Shown here piece by piece: positions 18,731 to 28,205 of a stretch of DNA of 64,000 nucleotides (positions are counted from its first letter, which is position 1; each line of letters opens with the position of its first letter). This DNA is from Mesorhizobium sp. L2C084A000 (GTDB lineage: Bacteria > Pseudomonadota > Alphaproteobacteria > Rhizobiales > Rhizobiaceae): contig NZ_AYWX01000002.1 in NCBI RefSeq assembly GCF_000502875.1, forward strand, positions 7,451-71,450, read 5' to 3'. The translations under genes were made by a program, and so were the position numbers. The notes under the pieces were generated by a model. That model saw only the letters and a program-made list of their open reading frames with translations. It ran no database searches and was not told where the DNA came from.

Positions 18731-19213
18731 ATGCCAACGATGCCAAAGAACAAGATTTGCCTCTGGTTCGACAAGGACGCCGAGGCTGCGGCTCGCTTCT
18801 ACGCGGAGACCTTTCCCGACACCAGGGTGGGCGCCGTTCACCGTGCGCCGAGCGACTTTCCGTCCGGCAAGAAAGGCGACGTGTTGACGGTCGAATTTAC
18901 CGTTGCCGGCATTCCCTGCATCGGATTGAACGGCGGCTCCACATTCAAGCAGAGCGAGGCCTTCTCGTTCCAGATCGCCACCGACGATCAGCAGGAAACC
19001 GACCGCTACTGGAATGCCATCGTCGGCAATGGCGGCCAGGAGAGCGCGTGCGGCTGGTGCAAGGACAAATGGGGCGTGTCCTGGCAAATCACGCCGCGCA
19101 CGTTGACCGAGGCCATGGCGGCCGGCGGCGAGGAAGCCAAACGCGCCTTTGATGCGATGATGGAGATGACGAAGATTGACGTCGCGGCGATCGATGCAGC
19201 CCGGCGCGGCTGA
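18731..19213 (+). CDS. VOC family protein (PhnB-like)
   Basis: This 160-residue protein has the glyoxalase/PhnB-like beta-alpha repeats: CLWFDKDAEAAARFYAETFPDT at the start and the WGVSWQITPRTLTEAM segment typical of proteins once annotated as 3-demethylubiquinone methyltransferase-like. The reaction is unknown. An AAAGGA ribosome-binding site precedes the ATG. It may be co-transcribed with the M20 gene. Confidence 0.87.
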   Translation: MPTMPKNKICLWFDKDAEAAARFYAETFPDTRVGAVHRAPSDFPSGKKGDVLTVEFTVAGIPCIGLNGGSTFKQSEAFSFQIATDDQQETDRYWNAIVGNGGQESACGWCKDKWGVSWQITPRTLTEAMAAGGEEAKRAFDAMMEMTKIDVAAIDAARRG

Positions 19214-19233
19214 CCTCGATCGCAGCTGAGTTG

Positions 19234-20235
19234 CTATCTGACCTTGATGACGACCTTGCCCTTGGCGCGTCCTGTTTCGACATAGGCCAGCGCCTCGTTG
19301 GCGGCTTCGAAGGGAAAGACCCGGTCGACAACCGGGCGGATCGCACCAGCTTCGATGAGCGATGCGATCTTGCTCAATTGCTCGCCCTGCGCCCACATGA
19401 AGAGAAACGAGAACGTCACGCCACGGCGCTTGGCTCTCGCTCGAATACCGCGGCTCAGCAGGCGAAGCACCAGCTTCAGCACCATGTTCAGTCCCTTTTC
19501 CCTGGCGAAGTCGGGATCCGGTGGGCCGGAGATGGAGATGAGCTTGCCTCCCGGTTTCAGCACATTCAGTGACTTTTCAAGTGTCTTTGTGTCCTGGCTG
19601 TTCAAGACGACGTCGTAGCCCGACAGCACTTTTTCGAAATCGTCTTTCTTGTAGTCGACGACGACATCGGCGCCGAGCCCCTTGACCAGACCGGCACTCG
19701 CCGCGCTGGCGGTGGTCGCAACGGTCGCGCCGAGATGCTTTGCCAGTTGGATGGCGAATGTCCCCACGCCGCCGGATCCGGCTTGAATGAAGACCTTCTG
19801 TCCCCTCTTCAGGTTGGCCCTTTCGATGAGCGCCTGCCAGGCGGTCAGGCCGACCAGCGGGATCGAGGCCGCCTCTTCCATGCTGAGGTTCCCGGGCTTC
19901 AGCGCCACATCCGCCTCATCCATGGCTATGAACTCGGCAAATGTCCCGATCCGGCCATCGCGCGGCCGCGCATAGACGTCGTCGCCGAGTTTGAACTTGC
20001 GGACTTTCGATCCCACGCGGACAACCCTCCCGGCCACGTCGTGACCCAGGATGAATGGTCGGCGATAGGGCAGGATCAGCTTGAACTCTCCGGTTTTGAC
20101 CTTGGAATCCAGCAGGTTCACCGCCGCGGCGTGGACCTCGACAAGGACATCGCTGTCCCCGAGTTTCGGCTCCGGCATTTCGGCCAGCCGCAGCGTGCCG
20201 TTCTTACTATACTTGTCGACGACGAATGCCTTCAT
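19234..20235 (-). CDS. NADP-dependent quinone oxidoreductase-like alcohol dehydrogenase (zinc-free MDR)
   Basis: This 333-residue medium-chain dehydrogenase has the N-terminal GroES-like domain (GHDVAGRVVRVGSKVRKFKLGDDVYA) and a Rossmann motif (VFIQAGSGGVGTFAIQLAKHLGA). The zinc-binding residues of classical alcohol dehydrogenases are missing, as in quinone oxidoreductases. It probably reduces quinones or unsaturated aldehydes with NADPH. It sits 59 bases after the alpha/beta hydrolase gene and in line with an SDR, suggesting a three-gene redox unit. Confidence 0.9.
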   Translation of the reverse strand: MKAFVVDKYSKNGTLRLAEMPEPKLGDSDVLVEVHAAAVNLLDSKVKTGEFKLILPYRRPFILGHDVAGRVVRVGSKVRKFKLGDDVYARPRDGRIGTFAEFIAMDEADVALKPGNLSMEEAASIPLVGLTAWQALIERANLKRGQKVFIQAGSGGVGTFAIQLAKHLGATVATTASAASAGLVKGLGADVVVDYKKDDFEKVLSGYDVVLNSQDTKTLEKSLNVLKPGGKLISISGPPDPDFAREKGLNMVLKLVLRLLSRGIRARAKRRGVTFSFLFMWAQGEQLSKIASLIEAGAIRPVVDRVFPFEAANEALAYVETGRAKGKVVIKVR

Positions 20236-20294
20236 GGCAGTGACTTTCTGAGAGATTGTTGATGTTCGGGACGCAAGCCGCCCGGTGAGAGGTG

Positions 20295-21161
20295 TCAGGC
20301 CTCGAGAAAGGCCAATGCTTTCGGAACGAAATCCGCGTGGTTCTGGAACACCCCGCCATGGCCGGCATCCGCATAGATCACCAATTGCGCCCCCGGAATG
20401 CGGCGGGCGAGATCGTGGGTATTGACGCTCGGCACCATCCTGTCGTGATCGCCATTTGCGATCAGCGCGGGGATGCGGATGGCGCTCAAATCTTGCGGCG
20501 CCTGTAGTCCATAAGCCTTCACCGCCCGGAGTTGCGCGCCGAATGCGCTAAGCGATATCGGCCTGTCGCGGTCGGCCTTGCGCTCTGTCAGCCGCTGCAG
20601 GAACGCCTTCGCGGCGCGACGCCCATTCACCGTTCTGGTGAAGAACAGATAGTATTTCGGATCCCGAAAAGTCAGCGCACCCTTGATCATGTCCACGATC
20701 GTAAGTGGTGTCATCTTGTCGATGCCTTGGCCGCCGGCCGGTCCGGTGCCGGCCAGGATGAGCTTGCGCACAAGCCTGGGTTCGGTCAGCACGATCTCCT
20801 GCGCCACGAAGCCGCCGAGTGAGAAACCGAAGAGATCGACTTGATCGAACCCCAGCGCCCGGACAAAGGCGACCGCATCCCGTGCCATCCCGGCGACGCG
20901 TGACGGCGTTTTGCCGCCTGAAGCACCAACGCCCCTGTTGTCGAAGGCGATCACCCACCGGGCCGCGGCGAGGCCATCGACGATGCGTGGATCGAAATTG
21001 TCCAGTTGAGCGCCGAGATGGTTCAGCAGGATTACCGGCACGCCCGTCCTTGGTCCGAGCTGCCGATAGACGAATGCCGTGCCGCCGACATCGACGGAAT
21101 GCGTTGGCGTGTCCTGGAACGATGCCCGTAAGTGGGGCGACCGCTTGAACCCATGTGTCAT
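20295..21161 (-). CDS. Alpha/beta hydrolase
   Basis: This 288-residue protein has the hydrolase fold marks: VILLNHLGAQLDNFDP with the oxyanion-hole region, the nucleophile elbow GFSLGG with Ser, the acid in IANGDHDRMVPS, and the His in DAGHGGVFQ. The substrate is unknown. The ATG at 21161 was chosen because GGAGG lies nine bases upstream; an in-frame extension of 70 residues has no similarity. It follows the SDR gene at 85 bases and precedes the quinone reductase. Confidence 0.88.
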   Translation of the reverse strand: MTHGFKRSPHLRASFQDTPTHSVDVGGTAFVYRQLGPRTGVPVILLNHLGAQLDNFDPRIVDGLAAARWVIAFDNRGVGASGGKTPSRVAGMARDAVAFVRALGFDQVDLFGFSLGGFVAQEIVLTEPRLVRKLILAGTGPAGGQGIDKMTPLTIVDMIKGALTFRDPKYYLFFTRTVNGRRAAKAFLQRLTERKADRDRPISLSAFGAQLRAVKAYGLQAPQDLSAIRIPALIANGDHDRMVPSVNTHDLARRIPGAQLVIYADAGHGGVFQNHADFVPKALAFLEA

Positions 21162-21246
21162 GCTTGGCACCTCCGCCTTGTGGGGGCTGGCCAATCGTGT
21201 TGTCGTTCCTAGACGCATGTGCGTGAAATCCTCTGCTCGTTGTTGT

Positions 21247-22062
21247 TCAAACCGGCAGGCGGAACTGTTTGCGCAGGCTCTTGTCGAATATCCCTGCGGG
21301 AGCAAAGCGACGCAGCAGGCTGACTTGGCGCGCTGCCTTGCCGGCGGTGTAGCGCCGTTGCGGACGGGCATCGGTCGCTGCTTTGACGACCACCTGCGCC
21401 ACCACTTCGGGCCGATCGGCGACAGGCATCACATCGCGAAGCAGCGCTTCCAGCGTAGCTCGAGCCTGATCGTATTCCTGCAAAGGCGAATCCGGCTGGA
21501 GCCCGTTCTGGTCGAAGACAGTACGAACGAATGCCGGCTCGATGACCGAGACACGGATATTGAAGGCACGAACCTCATGGTCGAGCGATTCAGAATAGCC
21601 CTCGAGCGCGTGCTTGACTGCCGAATAATGCGCTGAATACGGCGCCGGCACCAGTCCCAGCACAGAGCCGATATTGACAATGCGCCCTTCGCCACGCCGC
21701 CGCATCGACGGCAGCACCGCATTGGTCACGCGGATGACGCCGAACAGATTGACGTCGAACAAGGCCTGCACCTGTGCAATCGAGAATTCCTCGGCGCCTC
21801 CAAGCTGGCCGACGCCGGCATTGTTGACCAAGAGGTCGATCCGGCCGGTTTGCGACAGCACCGTCGAAACGAGTGCGGCAACGGCTTCACCGTCGGTCAC
21901 GTCGCAAACCAGCATGGTCACCCCGTCCGGGCCGTCGTCGGCCTTGCGCCGGCTGGTTCCGAAGACCGTGAACCCCGCCCTTGCCAGAGCCTCGGCACTG
22001 GCGCGGCCAATGCCCGAAGAGGCTCCCGTTACAACAGCGGTTTTTCCGGAATTCGCATTCAT
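21247..22062 (-). CDS. Short-chain dehydrogenase/reductase
   Basis: This 271-residue SDR has the cofactor motif TGASSGIGRA, the NNAG motif, the catalytic Ser in NIGSVLG and the YSAVK motif. The C-terminus is longer than that of classical SDRs and resembles the branch often labelled oxidoreductase with a retinol-dehydrogenase-like fold. It is transcribed away from the TetR gene, and the two share a promoter region with a palindrome, so TetR control is likely. GGAG precedes the ATG. Confidence 0.9.
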   Translation of the reverse strand: MNANSGKTAVVTGASSGIGRASAEALARAGFTVFGTSRRKADDGPDGVTMLVCDVTDGEAVAALVSTVLSQTGRIDLLVNNAGVGQLGGAEEFSIAQVQALFDVNLFGVIRVTNAVLPSMRRRGEGRIVNIGSVLGLVPAPYSAHYSAVKHALEGYSESLDHEVRAFNIRVSVIEPAFVRTVFDQNGLQPDSPLQEYDQARATLEALLRDVMPVADRPEVVAQVVVKAATDARPQRRYTAGKAARQVSLLRRFAPAGIFDKSLRKQFRLPV

Positions 22063-22115
22063 TTCGTGCTCCAAAATCATGAGGGCTAGCTTTTTTGCGC
22101 CCGTTGAATTACAGT

Positions 22116-22132
22116 CGTAATATCAGATTACG
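22116..22132. promoter_or_regulatory. Palindromic operator between SDR and TetR genes
   Basis: CGTAAT-ATCAG-ATTACG is a perfect 6-base-arm inverted repeat centred in the 103-base divergent intergenic space. Its size and position fit a TetR-family operator that controls both the SDR-led unit and the regulator itself. Confidence 0.65.
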
Positions 22133-22165
22133 TTCATAATGCAATAGCAGAAAGGAATAGCAGCC

Positions 22166-22729
22166 ATGCGCTACGAAAAGGGCCGGAAGGACGCCTCGCG
22201 CGGACGGATCATGGAGGTCGCAGCGGAACGCTTTCGCGGCGACGGCATAGCTGCGTCCGGACTGGCGACCATCATGAGCGACGCCGGGCTGACGAACGGC
22301 GCCTTCTATCCACACTTTCAATCCAAGGCGCAGCTTGTCCGCGAAAGCGTGGCGGCGGCGATGGAGCTTCAGGCGCAGCAACTGGCGGAAGCATTGGCTT
22401 CGGGCGTGGAGATGGCCATCGACATGTATCTGTCGGCCGAGCACCGGGACAATCCCGGAAAGGGCTGCGCGTCAGCTGCGCTGCTGCCGGAGCTCGCCCG
22501 TCAGCCGCCTGAAACGCGTGAAGCCTATACAGACCACCTGCTGGCTTTGGTGCGCCAGTTGGCGGAAGCGCTACCGCAGGCCAAGAATCCGGAGGGCGTG
22601 GCGCTGGCTGTCTTTGCAACGCTCCTCGGCACGCTGCAAATGGCCCGCGCCGTGGGCGGAACGGAATTGTCCGATCGCATCCTCGCGGTGGGGAAAAATG
22701 CGGCGAAGACGCTGATCGAGCAGCGTTAG
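22166..22729 (+). CDS. TetR/AcrR-family transcriptional regulator
   Basis: This 187-residue regulator has the TetR helix-turn-helix at about residues 11-58 (SRGRIMEVAAERFRGDGI through GLTNGAFYPHFQSKAQLV). The C-terminal ligand domain contains the HRDNPGKGCASAALLPEL segment of the branch common next to SDRs. It is divergent from the SDR gene and probably represses it and the following hydrolase and quinone reductase. The inducer is unknown. Confidence 0.9.
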   Translation: MRYEKGRKDASRGRIMEVAAERFRGDGIAASGLATIMSDAGLTNGAFYPHFQSKAQLVRESVAAAMELQAQQLAEALASGVEMAIDMYLSAEHRDNPGKGCASAALLPELARQPPETREAYTDHLLALVRQLAEALPQAKNPEGVALAVFATLLGTLQMARAVGGTELSDRILAVGKNAAKTLIEQR

Positions 22730-22839
22730 CGCTCCAGGAAAGATCGTAACGGCGTTGCCGGCCATATGGCTGACATCGGGTGATCGCGAAGGAAGCTGAT
22801 CGTGAGGAATATGCCGGGCGTTGACGGATAGCCGATCCG

Positions 22840-24471
22840 TCAGATCTTCCGGCTGGCCAGCAGCCTTGTCAGCCAGTCCGGATTCATTTCCGGAACAGAG
22901 GACAATAGCCGTTCGGTATAGGCCGCGTGCGGTGGCGTGAGAACTTCGCTCTTCAATCCTTGCTCGACGACTTTGCCGCGGTGCATGACGACGATTTCGT
23001 CGGCTATCGCGCGCACGGTAGCAATGTCATGGGTAATGAAGATGTAGCTCATTCCGAGTTCACGTTGGAGACGTATGAGAAGCTTGAGAATTTCCTCTTG
23101 GACGATCTGGTCGAGCGCGGACGTGATCTCGTCGCAGATGATAAGCTCCGGATCGGCAGCCAACGCTCGGGCAATGCAGACGCGCTGTTTTTGGCCACCC
23201 GACAGCTCGCCAGGCAGGCGTTCCAGAAAATCTTCGCTCATCTCGACCATGTGCATAAGTTCGCCGATCCGGCGATCCCTCCGCGCGCCTTTAAGGCCGA
23301 GGTAGAATTCGAGCGGCCGCGCTATGACTTCTTCGACCGTTTGGCGCGGATTCAGGGCGTTGTCGGGCATTTGATAAATCATCTGTATGCGGCGCAGGAC
23401 CTCCTTCGGCCGCGTCTTCAGGCCCGTGGAAAGAAGCCGGCCGGCAAAAGAAATCGAACCTGAAATTGGCGGCAAAAGGCCGGTGACGACTCGAGCGAGC
23501 GTCGATTTTCCCGAACCGGATTCGCCGACCACAGCCACGGTTCTTCCGCGCGGAACCTTGATGGAGACATCCTGGAGCACCTTGACCTTTCCTGCATAGG
23601 CCGCGGTAACGTTGTCTATCGTCAGCAGATAGTCATCGGCTGGAACTTCGGGCTTGGCGAGCTTGCGTACGGCCCAGAGCGTCTTTGTATATTCCTGGCT
23701 GGGCGAGGCCAGCATCTGGCGTGTGTCAGCCTCCTCCACGGTACGTCCGTGGCGCAGAACCATGATACGATCCGCCATTTGCGCCACCACCGCCAGGTCA
23801 TGCGTCACATAGATTGCAGCGGTGCTGAATTCCTCCACGATGTTGCGAATGGAAGCTAGAACTTCAACCTGCGTGGTCACATCGAGCGCCGTTGTTGGCT
23901 CGTCGAATATTATGAGGTCCGGACGACAAGCCATTGCCATCGCTGTCATTGCCCGTTGCAACTGCCCGCCGGAGACCTGATGAGGATAACGAAAGCCTAT
24001 GGTCTCCGGTTCTGGGAGTTGAAGGCGTCGATAAAGATCGACGGCGCTCCGGTTCGCCTCTTCCCGGCCGGCAATTCCATGCGCCACCGCGGTTTCGACA
24101 GTTTGTTCCAAGAGCCGATGTGCCGGATTGAAAGAGGCAGCCGCGCTTTGCGCGACATAGGCAATGCGGGAGCCCCTGAGGCGACGGCGCCCTTTTTCAT
24201 TGACCGCCAGAAGATCAATCCCGTCGAACAGGACCGAGCCTTGCGTGATCCGGCAGCCCGGCTTGGCATAACCCATAGCGGCAAGGCCAATGGTGGACTT
24301 GCCGGCGCCTGACTCTCCGATCAGCCCAAGAACCTGGCCCCGCTTCAGCGTCAGATCGACCCCGTGGACAATGGGATGCCACCGCTCATCCGAGAACCCC
24401 TCCACATGCAGATTGCGGATTTGAAGCAGATCCTTTCCTTTTTCGCGTGGGCCTGGGCCGCTACTTTTCAT
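22840..24471 (-). CDS. Dipeptide-type ABC transporter, fused double ATPase (DppD-DppF)
   Basis: This 543-residue cytosolic protein carries two complete ABC domains. The first has Walker A GESGAGKST, signature VSGGQLQ and Walker B LIIFDEPTTALD; the second has GESGSGKST, LSGGQKQR and LIICDEITSALD, where the usual Pro after Glu is Ile-Thr. It powers the importer formed by the two upstream permeases. Its start overlaps the end of the DppC-type gene by 11 bases. It is the last gene of the amidohydrolase-Rieske-transporter operon. Confidence 0.93.
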   Translation of the reverse strand: MKSSGPGPREKGKDLLQIRNLHVEGFSDERWHPIVHGVDLTLKRGQVLGLIGESGAGKSTIGLAAMGYAKPGCRITQGSVLFDGIDLLAVNEKGRRRLRGSRIAYVAQSAAASFNPAHRLLEQTVETAVAHGIAGREEANRSAVDLYRRLQLPEPETIGFRYPHQVSGGQLQRAMTAMAMACRPDLIIFDEPTTALDVTTQVEVLASIRNIVEEFSTAAIYVTHDLAVVAQMADRIMVLRHGRTVEEADTRQMLASPSQEYTKTLWAVRKLAKPEVPADDYLLTIDNVTAAYAGKVKVLQDVSIKVPRGRTVAVVGESGSGKSTLARVVTGLLPPISGSISFAGRLLSTGLKTRPKEVLRRIQMIYQMPDNALNPRQTVEEVIARPLEFYLGLKGARRDRRIGELMHMVEMSEDFLERLPGELSGGQKQRVCIARALAADPELIICDEITSALDQIVQEEILKLLIRLQRELGMSYIFITHDIATVRAIADEIVVMHRGKVVEQGLKSEVLTPPHAAYTERLLSSVPEMNPDWLTRLLASRKI

Positions 24472-25345
24472 CCCGCAACCCGCTTGTTGCTTGCAGGAAC
24501 CAGTCCACCACGAAATTCACGGACACGGTAAGGAGAGCAATCGCGCCGGCCGGAAGTAGCGGGGTGACATCGCCGTAGGTGATCAGGGTCGCGTTCTCGC
24601 GCACCATTGATCCCCAATCGGCCGTCGGCGGCTGAATACCGACGCCGAGAAACGACAGCGCCGCAACTGTCAGGAACACGAAGCAGAATCGCAAGCCGAA
24701 CTCGGCGACCAGTGGCGGCATGACATTGGGAAGGATTTCCTTGGCGATGATCCATTTCGGTCCCTCGCCGCGTAATCGTGCCACCTCGACATATTCCATC
24801 ACCGCCACGTTAAGCCCGACGGCGCGAGAAAGCCGAAAGACCCGGGTGGAATCCAGAAGCGCAATGATGACAATCAGGCTGGTGATCGACGAGCCGAAGA
24901 TCGTCAGCAGCACCAGCGCGAAGATCAGACTCGGGATTGACATCAGCACGTCTACCGCACGCGATAATATCTGGTCGAGCCACCCCCTGTACAATGCGGC
25001 AAGAAGGCCGAGCGAGACGCCGACCGCGAAGGACAGCAACGTGGTCGCCACCGCGATAGCGATGGTGTTGCGCGCACCGTAGATCAAGCGGGTGAGCATG
25101 TCGCGGCCGAGCTGATCGGTTCCCAGTTTGAACTCCTGGCTCCACGGCGCGAAGGCTTCGCTGAAAACCTGCGTCTCGCCATATGGGGCTATCCAGTGCG
25201 CGAAAACCGCAACAAAGACGTAGCCGAGGATCACGACGATGCCGAACCACGCGCTGAACGGTGCCTTCTTCAGCGCAGTTTTCGCCCGGGTGGCACGCGA
25301 GCGCCTCAGCCTCCGAACCGCCGCGACAGAGTCGGATCTGGTCAT
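24461..25345 (-). CDS. Dipeptide-type ABC transporter permease (DppC type)
   Basis: This 294-residue inner-membrane protein has a basic N-terminus, a first helix (WFGIVVILGYVFVAVFAHWI), and the ABC permease core with GTDQLGRDMLTRLIYGARNT and the docking loop EVARLRGEGPKWIIAKEILP. It pairs with the DppB-type permease, whose stop overlaps its start by four bases. The substrate is set by the binding protein upstream and is probably not a simple peptide given the neighbouring hydrolase and redox genes. Confidence 0.93.
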   Translation of the reverse strand: MTRSDSVAAVRRLRRSRATRAKTALKKAPFSAWFGIVVILGYVFVAVFAHWIAPYGETQVFSEAFAPWSQEFKLGTDQLGRDMLTRLIYGARNTIAIAVATTLLSFAVGVSLGLLAALYRGWLDQILSRAVDVLMSIPSLIFALVLLTIFGSSITSLIVIIALLDSTRVFRLSRAVGLNVAVMEYVEVARLRGEGPKWIIAKEILPNVMPPLVAEFGLRFCFVFLTVAALSFLGVGIQPPTADWGSMVRENATLITYGDVTPLLPAGAIALLTVSVNFVVDWFLQATSGLRDEK

Positions 25346-26388
25346 CGTGGGTGCAAGAGCCTGGGATTGGTGGCGATGGAAATAACGTCGGCTAGCAAGT
25401 TGAGAAGGATGTAAGTCGCGGCGAAAATCAGGGCGCAGGCCTGGACAACCGGAACATCCCTGGATTTCACCGCGTCAACCATCAGTTGGCCGATGCCGGG
25501 GTAGACGAACACTACCTCGACCACGACCACTCCGACGATGAGATACGCCAGGTTGAACGCCACCACAGTGACGATCGGAGCCCAGGCATTGGGCAGGGCA
25601 TGCCTCAGCACGATCACGATCGGGGACATTCCCTTGAGGCGCGCCATATCGATGTAGGGGCTTGCCAGCATGTTGATGATGGCCGCTCGGGTCATGCGCA
25701 TCATGTGGGCCACGATTACGAGCGTAAGGGTGATTGCCGGCAGGGCCACTTTCCAGAGATGCTCCCAAAATGGCGTCTGATCGTTCACATTCGACAATGT
25801 CGGAAATTTAGGAACCGCATTGAGCGCCCAGTTCAGCGAGACAGTGAGCCAATGAGGCAGCGTTTGAGCGAAATCGGATCCGATGAACGTGTCGCGCGAG
25901 ATCACCAGGTAGGCGAGCATATAGGCGACGAAAAATTCCGGGAATGAAATGGTTGTCAGTGTCGCGACATTCACCAGCCGGTCGAACCAGCCGTTGCGGT
26001 ACAGCGCAGCCAGAATGCCAAGCCCTAAGGCCAGCGGAACGGCTATCAGCGCCGTCACCGCTGCAAGGAACATCGTGTTGTAGAGGCGGGGTGCGATGAT
26101 CTCGGCCACGGTACGCCGATATCCGGTGCGGCTCGCAAACGAAGAGCCGAAATCGCCATGGAGCATCTGGGCGACCCAAACGAAGTAGCGCTCGACAGGC
26201 GGACGATCGATGCCGATTTCCCGCTGGAACGCGGCGACCGTTTCGGGCGTCGCCGATTGCCCAAGCGTGGCCTTGGCGAAGTCGCCTGGAAGCATTGCGA
26301 TCGCAGAGAAGATGATGATGGACACGATGAACAAAGTGACCAGGCCGAGGCCAAGGCGCTGCAGGACCGTTCTTGCGACGGGGTTCAT
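25342..26388 (-). CDS. Dipeptide-type ABC transporter permease (DppB type)
   Basis: This 348-residue permease has the family start RTVLQRLGLGLVTLFIVSIIIF, a periplasmic loop of about 70 residues, and the docking loop DMARLKGMSPIVIVLRHALP. The ATG at 26388 gives the usual N-terminus; a longer frame adds 29 unrelated residues. It lies 88 bases after the binding-protein gene and overlaps the DppC-type gene (ATGA). Confidence 0.92.
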   Translation of the reverse strand: MNPVARTVLQRLGLGLVTLFIVSIIIFSAIAMLPGDFAKATLGQSATPETVAAFQREIGIDRPPVERYFVWVAQMLHGDFGSSFASRTGYRRTVAEIIAPRLYNTMFLAAVTALIAVPLALGLGILAALYRNGWFDRLVNVATLTTISFPEFFVAYMLAYLVISRDTFIGSDFAQTLPHWLTVSLNWALNAVPKFPTLSNVNDQTPFWEHLWKVALPAITLTLVIVAHMMRMTRAAIINMLASPYIDMARLKGMSPIVIVLRHALPNAWAPIVTVVAFNLAYLIVGVVVVEVVFVYPGIGQLMVDAVKSRDVPVVQACALIFAATYILLNLLADVISIATNPRLLHPR

Positions 26389-26476
26389 GTGCGTGGCGTT
26401 TCCCTTTGGGCGGCAGCCCTGCACTCGGAGTAAGCCGGCCGGAGCCACAAGACCATCGCGGCTCCGGCCCGCCATC

Positions 26477-28084
26477 TCATGCCGTGGCGATCCACCAGCG
26501 TTCGGCCATTTTCAGTCCATCGTTCTCCCAGTTGGGCGCCACATCACCGTGTGCGAGCTTTTTGGATTGCGCGCTGACGAAATTGTTGAAGACCAGCACG
26601 ATGCTGCCGCCGTCATCGTGGGTTAACTGCTGCATCTCGGCATACATCGCCGCTCGCTTGGCCTCGTCCGTCTCGGCGCGCGCCTGGACAAGCAATTCGT
26701 TGAAGTGGGGATTTTTCCAGAAAGACTCATTCCAACTGGAGTCGGCGGCGAAGGCTTGCGTGAACATCCAGTCGGCCGTGGCCCGACCGCTCCAATAGGA
26801 AGCGCACCAGGGTTTCTTCAGCCAGACATTGTCCCAATAAGCGTCCTCGGCCTCACGCACGACATTTACGTCGATGCCGCATTGGGCCGCCGTTTCGCGA
26901 ATGAGCGAAGCCGCGTCCACGGCGCCGGCAAAAGCGGCATCGGCGACCGAGAGATCCACTTTCAGGTTCTCCATTCCGGCCTTTTTCAGGTAGTGCTTTG
27001 CTTTTTCCGGATCGAAGCTGTGTTGCGGTTGCGGATCTTTGGCGAATTTGATGGCCGGCGCGATGGGGTTGTCGTTGGCCACAGTAGCGTGGCCAAGAAA
27101 AATCTTGTCGACGATTTCTTGGCGATTGATCGCCCATTTCAACGCCATTCGCACGTCCGGATTATCAAACGGCGCCATCGTGACATTCATCGGCAAGGTA
27201 TAGTGCCCGTAGCCAGTGACTTCGACGATTTCCACCTTGGGATTGCGTTTCAACATGCCGAGGGTCTTCAGGTCGGCGCGGCCGATATAGTCCACCTCCC
27301 CCGTGGACAGCGCCGCCATGCGGGCGGCAAGATCCGTGATTGCGATGAACTCCACCTCGTCGAGATAGGGCTTGCCATTCTTGAAGTAGTTTGGATTGCG
27401 CTTGAGTTTGGCCGAAACACCGGGCTGGAAATTCTCGAGGACGAAAGCACCGGTGCGAACGCCTGAAGCCCAATCCGCCTTGCCGTCCTTGGCCGGCATG
27501 ATGACCAGATGGTAGTCACTCATAATGTAAGGGAAATCGGCGTTGCCGTCCTTGAGCGTGAAGACCACCGTTTCCGGGCCGTCCGCCTTGACGTCGGCGA
27601 CGGAGTCCAACAGCGATTTCGCCGCCGATTTGGTGTCCTTGCCCATGTGATATTGCAAGGAGGTCACGACGTCATCCGCCGTCACGGTCTTGCCGTTATG
27701 AAAGGTTGCGCCTTTGCGCAGCTTGAAGGCCCAGGTTTTGGCCCCATCCGAAGTTTCAAAGCTCTCGGCGAGGTCCGGTTGGACATTGCCTTTGGCGTCG
27801 ACCTCGGTGAGGCTGTTGGACAGCGAGCCCGAAAAAGCGGTTTGTGTGAACGTGTCGGGGTAGCCGGCCGGATCGATCGAATCCGTCGTCGCGCCATGAG
27901 CCATGCCGAGCTTGGCGAAGCCGCCCTGCATCGGTTCGGCCCGCGCCGTGCTCACGAACAGCCGGTCGGCGGCGGCAACGGTCAGGCCCGCGGCCAGCCC
28001 AAGATGAATGAAGTCGCGGCGGGAAACCTTGCCGCCTCCGATCAGGCTTTGCGCGATACCAAGCTTGTATTCAGATTCTGACAT
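26477..28084 (-). CDS. ABC transporter solute-binding protein, family 5
   Basis: This 535-residue protein is a family 5 (dipeptide/oligopeptide/nickel class) periplasmic binding protein. A twin-arginine motif SRRDF at residues 21-25 followed by a hydrophobic stretch indicates Tat export. Typical segments include WAFKLRKGATFHNGKTVTADDV and VRMALKWAINRQEI. Family 5 proteins bind peptides but also opines, sugars and other amphiphiles. Encoded downstream of the Rieske gene by 121 bases, it probably captures the compound processed by the amidohydrolase. Confidence 0.92.
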   Translation of the reverse strand: MSESEYKLGIAQSLIGGGKVSRRDFIHLGLAAGLTVAAADRLFVSTARAEPMQGGFAKLGMAHGATTDSIDPAGYPDTFTQTAFSGSLSNSLTEVDAKGNVQPDLAESFETSDGAKTWAFKLRKGATFHNGKTVTADDVVTSLQYHMGKDTKSAAKSLLDSVADVKADGPETVVFTLKDGNADFPYIMSDYHLVIMPAKDGKADWASGVRTGAFVLENFQPGVSAKLKRNPNYFKNGKPYLDEVEFIAITDLAARMAALSTGEVDYIGRADLKTLGMLKRNPKVEIVEVTGYGHYTLPMNVTMAPFDNPDVRMALKWAINRQEIVDKIFLGHATVANDNPIAPAIKFAKDPQPQHSFDPEKAKHYLKKAGMENLKVDLSVADAAFAGAVDAASLIRETAAQCGIDVNVVREAEDAYWDNVWLKKPWCASYWSGRATADWMFTQAFAADSSWNESFWKNPHFNELLVQARAETDEAKRAAMYAEMQQLTHDDGGSIVLVFNNFVSAQSKKLAHGDVAPNWENDGLKMAERWWIATA

Positions 28085-28205
28085 TTGACTCTCCCATTGC
28101 GGAGTTCTCCGCGTTATTTCTCGTCAAGCACCGGCGAACAAATCTGCTTATTGGCTCCCGCCACCTTTCCTTCGAATTTTTCCAATCCCAATCGGCTTGC
28201 GCCAA

